DNA of 23,039 nt from an uncultured Lachnospiraceae bacterium (GTDB lineage: Bacteria; Bacillota; Clostridia; Lachnospirales; Lachnospiraceae), in contig CAJTJZ010000013.1 in NCBI GenBank assembly GCA_910576895.1, positions 22,327-45,365 on the forward strand, written 5' to 3'. How positions within the stretch are numbered: position 1 is the stretch's first letter; each line of letters opens with the position of its first letter. Below the pieces are notes generated by a model. It saw nothing but the letters and a program-made list of their open reading frames with translations. It was not told where the DNA came from and ran no database searches. Made by a program: the position numbers and the translations under genes. Below are positions 7,860 through 13,566 of the stretch, piece after piece.

Positions 7860-9134
7860 TTAGAACTTAACATCCTTTAAAATATCACAAAAATCAAAGG
7901 TTGCAAAATAATCTTTTGGTGTTTCTGCTCGACGAATTAGTTGTATACTGCCATCTTCTTTTAATAAGATCTCGGCTGATCGCAGCTTTCCATTATAATT
8001 ATATCCCATAGAAAATCCATGTGCACCTGTATCATGAATTACAAGAAAGTCCCCTTTATCAATCTTTGGAAGCATACGATCAATTGCAAATTTATCATTA
8101 TTTTCGCAAAGCGAACCTGTAATATCATATTTATGATCACATGGTTTACTTTCCTTGCCCATCACTGTAATATGATGATACGCTCCATACATTGCAGGAC
8201 GCATTAAATTTACAGCACAAGCATCTACTCCAATATATTCCTTATAAGTATGTTTTTCATGAATTGCCTTTGTTACAAGATGCCCATAAGGAGCAAGCAT
8301 AAACCGCCCAAGTTCTGTAAAAACAGCAACATTTTCCATTCCAGCAGGTAAAAAAACCTCATCATAAACCTTATGTACCCTTTGGCCAATGACTTCAATA
8401 TCATTACCTTCTTTATCTGGCTCATAAGGAATGCCAATACCACCAGAAAGATTAACAAAGGAAATATCTGCCCCTGTCTTTTCTTTAAGTTCTACAGCTA
8501 ACTCAAATAAAATCCTTGCCAGTGTAGGATAATATTCATTTGTTACTGTATTACTAGCAAGAAAAGAATGAATCCCAAACTTTTTCACACCTTTGGATTT
8601 TAAAATCTGATATGCTTCTATCATTTGATCATGTGTCATACCATATTTCGCATCTCCCGGATTGTCCATAATATTATTACTAATTTTAAATACACCACCG
8701 GGATTATAACGACAACAGACAGTTTCTGGCAAAACTCCATTACAAGCTTTTTCTAATGCTTCAATATGAGTAATATCATCTAAATTAATATAAGCATGAA
8801 TATCTCTTGCTTTTGTAAATTCTTCTAATGGTGTATCATTAGAAGAAAACATAATATCTCCCGGTTTATGAAAACCAACAGCCTCTGACATCATAAGTTC
8901 TGTCATAGAAGAACAGTCTGTCCCACAACCTTCTTCTTGTAAAATTTTTAAAATAAATGGATTTGGTGTTGCTTTTACAGCAAAATATTCTTTAAATCCT
9001 TGATTCCATGAGAATGCCTTTTTTAATCTTCTAGCATTTTCTCGGATTCCCTTTTCATCATATAAATAAAATGGTGTTGGATAGGTTTTATTTATTTCTT
9101 CAAGCTGTTCTAAGGTTACAAATGGTTTTTTCAT
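7860..9134 (-). CDS. lysA: Diaminopimelate decarboxylase (PLP-dependent, fold type III)
   Basis: Catalyses the last step of lysine synthesis, meso-diaminopimelate to L-lysine plus CO2, in the cytoplasm. The N-terminal alanine-racemase-like barrel carries the PLP lysine in YFAVKATPNP (Lys54) and the glycine-rich phosphate-binding NLSGGIGIPYEP. The C-terminal beta domain has the active-site region TGSLCENNDKFA, with the Cys contributed across the dimer, and HDTGAHGFSMGYNYNGK. The 424 residues match the family. The ATG at 9134 has GAGGAA about 7 nt upstream. It follows a Panacea-domain regulator by 21 bp, which is an unexpected neighbour. Related decarboxylases acting on other amino acids or carboxy-polyamines share this fold, so the substrate is inferred. 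Confidence 0.85.
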   Translation of the reverse strand: MKKPFVTLEQLEEINKTYPTPFYLYDEKGIRENARRLKKAFSWNQGFKEYFAVKATPNPFILKILQEEGCGTDCSSMTELMMSEAVGFHKPGDIMFSSNDTPLEEFTKARDIHAYINLDDITHIEALEKACNGVLPETVCCRYNPGGVFKISNNIMDNPGDAKYGMTHDQMIEAYQILKSKGVKKFGIHSFLASNTVTNEYYPTLARILFELAVELKEKTGADISFVNLSGGIGIPYEPDKEGNDIEVIGQRVHKVYDEVFLPAGMENVAVFTELGRFMLAPYGHLVTKAIHEKHTYKEYIGVDACAVNLMRPAMYGAYHHITVMGKESKPCDHKYDITGSLCENNDKFAIDRMLPKIDKGDFLVIHDTGAHGFSMGYNYNGKLRSAEILLKEDGSIQLIRRAETPKDYFATFDFCDILKDVKF

Positions 9135-9155
9135 CTTTCTTCCTCGTTTCTTAAG

Positions 9156-9926
9156 CTACACATCACTTTTTAAATCCATAATCCATTTATCCGGATAACG
9201 ATAAATATCTTCTGCTGACTCAATACCATATCTTGATGACACCTCTTTAAAATATCCCTTGATTGTATCATGACTGATGATTTTATTATTCATTTTATCA
9301 CGAGAAATCTTAAAAAAGGTTTTTTCCCTATTCATAATTGCAGAAAACATATGCTTTCCATACCAACCAAAAGCATCAATGACACCATTAATAATATTTT
9401 TTTCCTTCTCAGTAAGAGCATTTTCCGCTAAATCAAGCACCGCTGGAACTTTTGCTGCCATTTGTTTAAATACATTAAGATATGGATAACCTTCATTATT
9501 AATCATATAATCATCTTTAAATAAAGGAACGCCATCCAGAGCAAGCGAAAATCCTTGTGCATAATATAACAATGCCTGTGCGTCTGTTGCACTGATATAT
9601 CCTTTATATTGATTAATAATATACTGTAATACAATATTAATCTTTGTATCCATCATTTTTGCAAGAACTGCTTTTTTACTTTTGCGATATGCAACCCCCG
9701 TCAATAAATCCTTATTTTCTTCCAATATCGCATAATAATATGACGGATTTTCTAGAATCATCTGAAGCTTCCCTGCATACTCTTTTGTAGGAATATCGCC
9801 CTCTAAATAACGAATAATTGTAGTTTCGCCCCATCCAAGCAGCTTAGATAGAGGCTTTTTCCCAATTCGGTATTCGTCTAAAATTCTTTGAATATCTTTC
9901 ACAGTTACTTGTGTTTCTGTATTCAT
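9156..9926 (-). CDS. Panacea-domain (DUF4065/SocA-like) protein with N-terminal helix-turn-helix
   Basis: Residues about 10-60 (GKKPLSKLLGWGETTIIRYLEGDIP) form a helix-turn-helix of the kind found in HTH-Panacea antitoxins. Residues about 100-215 contain the Panacea hallmark DAQALLYYAQGFSLALDGVPLF. In characterised toxin-antitoxin systems the Panacea domain neutralises the toxin and the HTH can autorepress the promoter. No toxin-like ORF adjoins here: the same-strand neighbours are a HAD phosphatase upstream and lysA downstream. It could be a domesticated regulator or an orphan antitoxin. The ATG at 9926 has AGGAGGG about 8 nt upstream. A large palindrome overlaps the promoter (9980-10024), supporting autoregulation. 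Confidence 0.75.
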   Translation of the reverse strand: MNTETQVTVKDIQRILDEYRIGKKPLSKLLGWGETTIIRYLEGDIPTKEYAGKLQMILENPSYYYAILEENKDLLTGVAYRKSKKAVLAKMMDTKINIVLQYIINQYKGYISATDAQALLYYAQGFSLALDGVPLFKDDYMINNEGYPYLNVFKQMAAKVPAVLDLAENALTEKEKNIINGVIDAFGWYGKHMFSAIMNREKTFFKISRDKMNNKIISHDTIKGYFKEVSSRYGIESAEDIYRYPDKWIMDLKSDV

Positions 9927-9979
9927 TGGTAGTCCCTCCTTCGCAGTTTGTTTTAAACTTTTTAACTTTTCAATAAAGA

Positions 9980-10024
9980 AATCGGTTGAATTATAACTAT
10001 ATAATATTATTAATTCAACTGATT
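9980..10024. promoter_or_regulatory. Palindromic operator over the Panacea-gene promoter
   Basis: The arms GTTGAATTA (9985-9993) and TAATTCAAC (10011-10019) are perfect inverted repeats. They extend outward to 14 bp per arm (9980-9993 and 10011-10024) with one mismatch. The 17-bp centre is AT-only apart from a single C. The right arm contains the -35 and the left arm overlaps the -10 of the minus-strand promoter, the usual layout of an autorepressor site. The bound protein is inferred to be the HTH-Panacea product. Confidence 0.65.
9990..10018 (-). promoter_or_regulatory. Proximal promoter of the Panacea-lysA operon
   Basis: -35 TTGAAT (10018-10013) and -10 TATAAT (9995-9990) are separated by 17 bp and lie within the palindrome arms. 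Confidence 0.6.
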
Positions 10025-10026
10025 AT

Positions 10027-10055
10027 ATCATAATATATCCTATCTTTAAAATCAA
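10027..10055 (-). promoter_or_regulatory. Possible second, distal promoter of the Panacea-lysA operon
   Basis: -35 TTGATT (10055-10050), 17 bp, -10 TATGAT (10032-10027). An overlapping extended -10, TGATATAAT (10030-10022), is also possible. Its start would fall at the edge of the palindrome, so the same operator could block it. Confidence 0.4.
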
Positions 10056-10092
10056 GTCCTTTATTATAATTTTACTGAGATATTGAAAATTA

Positions 10093-10914
10093 TTAAGAAA
10101 GAAATAATTGATAAAGTTCTTTTATTGTATTACAATAATAATCTGGTGGATATTCTGTTGTTTTTAAATCTTTCTCTTTTGCCTCTCCAGTAAAAACAAG
10201 CAGCGTATCTGCTCCTGCATTTAGCCCACAGGCAATATCTGTATAAAGGCGATCTCCTATTACTAAAGTATCTTCTAAAGAATAACCATATAATTCTAAC
10301 GCCATTGTTACCATCATAGGATTTGGTTTTCCAAGAAATTCTGGTTCTCGTTTTACTGCATATCCTATCATACTGCAAATAGCTCCGCAATCTGGTATAA
10401 AGCCAAATCCTGTTGGACATGCTAAATCTTTATTTGTTGCATAATAGTTTACCTGTCTTGTCTGTAATAAACGGCAAATATCAGTTACTTTTCCATAATT
10501 TAACTCACTATCAAACCCAACAATAGCAGCAGAAATTTTATCTATTGTATCTTCTGACAATTCTTCTGTTACAGAAAGACCAAATGATTTTAATTCCTGT
10601 AAAAATGACTTTGTTCCTAAAATATATAAAAGTTCCTGTTGATAATGCTGTTTTAAAAAGTATCCGGTTACATAAGATGCTGTTAAAAAATTCGTTTCAT
10701 CTACTTTAAGTCCCATTTTTGTATATTTCTCTACATAATCTTTGATTCCCTTTGTAGAATTATTTGTAATAAAAATATATTTTCCACCCCGTTCTCTAAT
10801 TAGATTTAAAAACTCCAAAGCTCCTTCAATCCATTCTGTATCCAAAGAAACTGTACCATCAATATCTAATAAAAATAGTTTTTTTGCCTTTAATGAACTA
10901 TTGATATACTGCAT
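10093..10914 (-). CDS. HAD-superfamily subfamily IIA phosphatase (NagD/p-nitrophenylphosphatase type)
   Basis: Cytosolic Mg-dependent phosphatase that removes phosphate from small sugar phosphates, nucleotides or related metabolites. All four HAD motifs are visible: LLDIDGT with nucleophile Asp17 and Asp19, FITNNST near 48-54, the Lys in FLGKPNP near 195, and VIGDRLYTDI near 219-228. A C2-type cap fills the middle. At 273 residues it is full length. The physiological substrate cannot be predicted. It is separated from tagD upstream by a terminator, so it has its own promoter; TATAAT boxes occur at about 10945-10975 but none has a convincing -35. Confidence 0.88.
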   Translation of the reverse strand: MQYINSSLKAKKLFLLDIDGTVSLDTEWIEGALEFLNLIRERGGKYIFITNNSTKGIKDYVEKYTKMGLKVDETNFLTASYVTGYFLKQHYQQELLYILGTKSFLQELKSFGLSVTEELSEDTIDKISAAIVGFDSELNYGKVTDICRLLQTRQVNYYATNKDLACPTGFGFIPDCGAICSMIGYAVKREPEFLGKPNPMMVTMALELYGYSLEDTLVIGDRLYTDIACGLNAGADTLLVFTGEAKEKDLKTTEYPPDYYCNTIKELYQLFLS

Positions 10915-10990
10915 GTATCTTTTCTTTCCTTTCTATATATAGTCAATCATAACAATAGATTATAAACAGAAAACCTATTATTATAAATAG

Positions 10991-11027
10991 AAAAAGGCTT
11001 CCACTTCTTGATAGGAAACCTCTTTTT
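10991..11027 (-). terminator. Intrinsic terminator downstream of tagD
   Basis: On the minus strand an A-rich arm with AGG and TTTCC pairs with GGAAGCCTTTTT around an 11-nt loop, with small bulges, and ends in a U tract. It separates tagD from the HAD phosphatase gene. Confidence 0.6.
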
Positions 11028-11046
11028 AATCAAAATCTAATTAATA

Positions 11047-11445
11047 TTATTCCTTCTTTTTTGCATTTAAATCTTCTTTAATTTTTGTAGTAGAAATTCC
11101 TTCTGTTCTTGGAAGATATACAACTTCACAATATTCCTTTAAAAAGTCAAATTTCCCTTTCCAGTCATCTCCCATAACAAAAACATCCACTTGATTCTTT
11201 ACTACATCATCAATTTTTTGTTCCCATGTATATTCTGGCAGCACCTCATCCACATATCTAATTGCTTCTAAAATTTTTTTTCTATCTTCAAAGCTATAAT
11301 ATGCCTTTTTATTTTTAATTGCATTAAACTCGTCTGAAGATACTACTACAATTAAATAATCACCAAGTTCCTTTGCCCTACGTAAAAGATTGATATGCCC
11401 TACATGCAAAAGATCATAAGTTCCATAAGTAATTACTTTTTTCAT
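11047..11445 (-). CDS. tagD: Glycerol-3-phosphate cytidylyltransferase
   Basis: Makes CDP-glycerol from CTP and sn-glycerol-3-phosphate, the donor for poly(glycerol phosphate) teichoic acids. The 132-residue protein is a complete single-domain nucleotidyltransferase: GTYDLLHVGHINLLRRAK with the catalytic HxGH (His14-His17), the substrate-contacting MGDDWKGKFD near 91-100, and the signature RTEGISTTKIK (113-123). It is very close to the TagD/GCT pattern, so the substrate call is good. Its export partners tagG and tagH lie upstream on the same strand, but an inserted structured element of about 400 bp now separates them. A TATAAT at 11474-11469 could give tagD its own promoter, though no good -35 is present. 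The start has AAAGGA about 9 nt upstream. Confidence 0.92.
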   Translation of the reverse strand: MKKVITYGTYDLLHVGHINLLRRAKELGDYLIVVVSSDEFNAIKNKKAYYSFEDRKKILEAIRYVDEVLPEYTWEQKIDDVVKNQVDVFVMGDDWKGKFDFLKEYCEVVYLPRTEGISTTKIKEDLNAKKKE

Positions 11446-11557
11446 TTTTTTATTTCCTTTCGTAACTTATTATATTTGCTTTGACAATCTGACTTATGAT
11501 TAATCAAATATCATCTTTGCTCTATTTCTTATGATTCATAAAAATTTAGCAAGGAAA

Positions 11558-11614
11558 CCCACTGTAGGCAATACTTTTCATTCATGAAAAGCATTGCAAG
11601 CTTTAGGCGGTGGG
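11558..11614 (+). repeat. Left-end composite hairpin of the inserted element
   Basis: Outer stem CCCACTG/CGGTGGG (one wobble) encloses an inner hairpin, GCAATACTTTTCAT (11568-11581) paired with ATGAAAAGCATTGC (11584-11597) over a 2-nt loop, and the unpaired CTTTAG. It is a near copy of 11883-11939. Confidence 0.8.
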
Positions 11615-11625
11615 AGGAATTGCGT

Positions 11626-11880
11626 ATTCCGTCCTTGCATCCTCCTTCTTACTTAAATTATGCTGGCACAATGCTTGTAAAGCCCCCTGCCAGCTAGGGT
11701 AATGCAGCCATCGCCAATGTTATCCTACGGTTTTGTGCATACATCACTGTTCCTACCCATCAGAACTGTTTAAACATATGCCTTAGAGCTTGGGACTTGG
11801 CTGTACATCCCAAGGTAACTATCTATTCGCAGGTAACGTAGCCAGGGAAGGCTTAGGCTAGTCAACCATGGACTTTTACA
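11626..11880 (+). ncRNA. Candidate structured RNA, omega-RNA-like core of the inserted element
   Basis: Several independent stems can be drawn: GCTGGCA/TGCCAGC (7 bp, about 11661-11695), TAGGGTAA/TTATCCTA (8 bp with one wobble, starting about 11695), CTTGGGA/TCCCAAG (7 bp, within about 11789-11815), and shorter AGTC/GACT and GGCT/AGCC pairings before the right-end stem. This density of pairing in GC-richer non-coding DNA between IS200/IS605-like ends suggests a functional RNA. If it is TnpB-type, its 3' end would be the right-end structure and its guide would be copied from the flank after 11947, antisense to tagH. A HEARO/IscB-type RNA with a guide at the 5' end is the alternative. Strand is inferred from the end structures. 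Confidence 0.4.
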
Positions 11881-11882
11881 AG

Positions 11883-11939
11883 CCCATTCCATGCAATGCT
11901 TTTCATAAATGAAAAGTATTGCAAACTTTAGGGGATGGG
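11883..11939 (+). repeat. Right-end composite hairpin of the inserted element
   Basis: Outer stem CCCATTCC/GGGATGGG (one wobble) encloses an inner hairpin, TGCAATGCTTTTCAT (11892-11906) with ATGAAAAGTATTGCA (11909-11923) over a 2-nt loop, and ACTTTAG. The tagH stop codon (11928-11930) lies inside this structure. Confidence 0.8.
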
Positions 11940-12716
11940 TAGTTGACTTGAATCATTATCATTATCATCTTCATCAATATCAATTTCTTTTTGATAAACA
12001 CGAATCACAGTATCCGTATCTCCATCTGCTATAATTTGGCCATTTTCCAATAAAATTGCCCGATTACACACTTTACGAATCTGTTCTATTGAATGAGATA
12101 CAAATAAAACAGTTGTCCCCTTATCAAACATTTTTCTAAGTTTCCGAATACATTTTCTGCGAAATCTTGCATCCCCAACTGCTAAAACTTCATCTAAAAT
12201 CAAAATATCTGGTTCCATAATGGTGGCAATTGCAAAACCAAGCCTTGCTCTCATACCAGAAGAATAATTTTTAATTGGAATATCCATAAACTTTTTTAAA
12301 CGTGCAAATCGAACAATTTGTGTATATTTCTCATCAATTAATGCTTTTGAATATCCAAGCATAGCCCCATAAAGATAAATATTTTCGCTGCCAGTATACT
12401 GTTTATCAAAACCAGCACCTAATTCCAATAATGGAACTAAATCACCATCTAGTTCTACCGTTCCTTCTGTTGGTTTCATAACTCCAGCAATAATCTTTAA
12501 TAATGTGCTTTTTCCTGCACCATTTAAACCAAGAATCCCAACACGCTCTCCTTTTTTTATTTCAATTGAAATATGATTAAGAGCATGAAAAGTTTCATAT
12601 TGAAGTTTTCCTTGCAGTCGTCTAATCACAAATTCCTTAAAATTATCAACCCTTTCTGTACTTAGGTTAAATGTCATAGAAACATTGTTTACTCTGACTG
12701 CGATATCATTTTCCAT
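11928..12716 (-). CDS. tagH: ABC transporter ATPase for teichoic acid / polysaccharide export (TagH-like)
   Basis: Powers export of lipid-linked teichoic acid or polyol-phosphate polymer through the membrane partner encoded just upstream. Walker A GLNGAGKST is at 63-71, ABC signature YSSGM at 151-155, Walker B ILILDE at 171-176 and the switch His at 208. The GEN-terminated region LLELGAGFDKQYTGSEN (96-112) is typical of the polysaccharide-export ABC subfamily. At 262 residues it has the short form without the long C-terminal extension of Bacillus TagH. The C-terminus is odd: after the acidic DIDEDDNDND stretch, roughly the last six residues (from Ser257) and the stop codon are encoded by the inserted element, so the native end has been replaced. 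The catalytic core is intact. Confidence 0.88.
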   Translation of the reverse strand: MENDIAVRVNNVSMTFNLSTERVDNFKEFVIRRLQGKLQYETFHALNHISIEIKKGERVGILGLNGAGKSTLLKIIAGVMKPTEGTVELDGDLVPLLELGAGFDKQYTGSENIYLYGAMLGYSKALIDEKYTQIVRFARLKKFMDIPIKNYSSGMRARLGFAIATIMEPDILILDEVLAVGDARFRRKCIRKLRKMFDKGTTVLFVSHSIEQIRKVCNRAILLENGQIIADGDTDTVIRVYQKEIDIDEDDNDNDSSQLPIP

Positions 12717-12763
12717 AAAATCTTAAATTTTCCTTCCTTCTTACAACTCTATCATTCCATATA

Positions 12764-13549
12764 TTACACATAAAAAATAAATTTATCCTGATTTTTTTGA
12801 AATACATAAATTCCAAGAAAAAATAATGCAAAACTAAATAATGCTGTTAATCCTAAAGTGTGCCAATGAAATACTTCAACAGAAGAAGGAATCACACTTT
12901 GCCGCAATAAAAGAATAACCATATAAACTGGATTTAACCGAAGTACCCAGTCATATCCATTTTCTACTACAAGAGAAACATCATAGAAAATAGCACAAGT
13001 ATACATAATCATGGTAAGTGCTACATTCCATAAATATTGCATATCCCGAAAAAATACCTCAAGCGTGGCAAGAATAAGTCCAACCCCTGTTGACATAAAA
13101 AAAATCAATACAATTGGTACAAAACTAAAAAACGTTATAAAAGAAACGGGTGCTTGTAATACAATTGCAACAAGAATCAATACAAGTAATGACAACAAAA
13201 AGAAAATAAAATTTGAAAATATTGTTGTCAAGGGATAAATTATTTTTGGTACATTTACTTTACGAAGCATGGCAGAATTATTTTGAATTGACTTCATTGC
13301 CGATTTTGTAGCACCCGAAAAAAATGTATAAATTAATTTTCCTGTTAATACATATAGGGGAAATAATCGATCACTTTTCCCTTTTAACTGTGAAAATACA
13401 AAACACAAAACTATCATAGTAAGCAGTGGTTCTAGAAGCGTCCAAATATATCCCATATAAGAACGCCGATACTTTAATTTAATATCTCTAGAAACAAGCT
13501 GCTGTATTAGAAAGCTATACTTTTTTGCATTTACTATAAAAGTCTGCAT
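12764..13549 (-). CDS. tagG: ABC-2 type permease for teichoic acid / polysaccharide export (TagG-like)
   Basis: Membrane subunit of the export system with the TagH-like ATPase. Its 261 residues start with an amphipathic N-terminal stretch and KLKYRRSYMGYIWTLLEPLLTM, the conserved entry of polysaccharide-export ABC-2 permeases. Six hydrophobic segments follow, with the characteristic LNPVYMVILLLRQSV near the C-terminal third. It starts 17 bp after leuA ends, with an AAAGGTAG ribosome-binding site, and ends 47 bp before tagH, so it appears to be transcribed from the leuA promoter. With tagD nearby, poly(glycerol phosphate) teichoic acid is the likely cargo, but a capsule-like polymer is possible. 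Confidence 0.87.
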   Translation of the reverse strand: MQTFIVNAKKYSFLIQQLVSRDIKLKYRRSYMGYIWTLLEPLLTMIVLCFVFSQLKGKSDRLFPLYVLTGKLIYTFFSGATKSAMKSIQNNSAMLRKVNVPKIIYPLTTIFSNFIFFLLSLLVLILVAIVLQAPVSFITFFSFVPIVLIFFMSTGVGLILATLEVFFRDMQYLWNVALTMIMYTCAIFYDVSLVVENGYDWVLRLNPVYMVILLLRQSVIPSSVEVFHWHTLGLTALFSFALFFLGIYVFQKNQDKFIFYV

Positions 13550-13566
13550 AATCTACCTTTCTTAAA

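Larger units (their letters stand above)
11551..11947 (+). mobile_element. Non-autonomous IS200/IS605-like element with direct-repeat hairpin ends
   Basis: Two copies of the same composite structure, in the same orientation, bound a non-coding stretch. The left copy has CCCACTG (11558-11564), an inner 14-bp hairpin, CTTTAGG and CGGTGGG (11608-11614). The right copy has CCCATTCC (11883-11890), an inner 15-bp hairpin, CTTTAG and GGGATGGG (11932-11939), followed by TAGTTGAC. Imperfect subterminal hairpins repeated in direct orientation, with a CTTTAG loop and a right end of the type GGGTAGTTGAC, are typical of IS200/IS605 elements acted on by Y1 transposase. No transposase or TnpB/IscB ORF is present. 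Base composition (82 G+C of 180 at 11641-11820, against 16 of 60 at 11461-11520) differs from the flanks. It is inserted in the 3' end of tagH. The exact left boundary is uncertain. Confidence 0.6.

Noticed and set aside
11481..11486. Plus-strand TTGACA as the -35 of a promoter for the structured RNA
   Set aside because: No acceptable -10 lies 16-18 bp downstream; the best hexamer (TCAAAT) is poor.
11626..11836. A plus-strand frame in the inserted element that is open except for one stop, suggesting a TnpB remnant
   Set aside because: The translation shows no zinc-ribbon cysteines, no RuvC motif and no resemblance to TnpB or IscB. The base pairing explains the conservation of this DNA better.
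11558..11939. CRISPR array from the two similar repeats
   Set aside because: Only two copies, about 325 bp apart, each a self-complementary composite hairpin; no regular spacers and no cas genes.
11551..11947. IStron (group I intron within an IS element) or group II intron
   Set aside because: I could not find the conserved group I core segments or a domain V-like hairpin, and the element is inserted so as to alter the tagH end rather than being spliced neatly.
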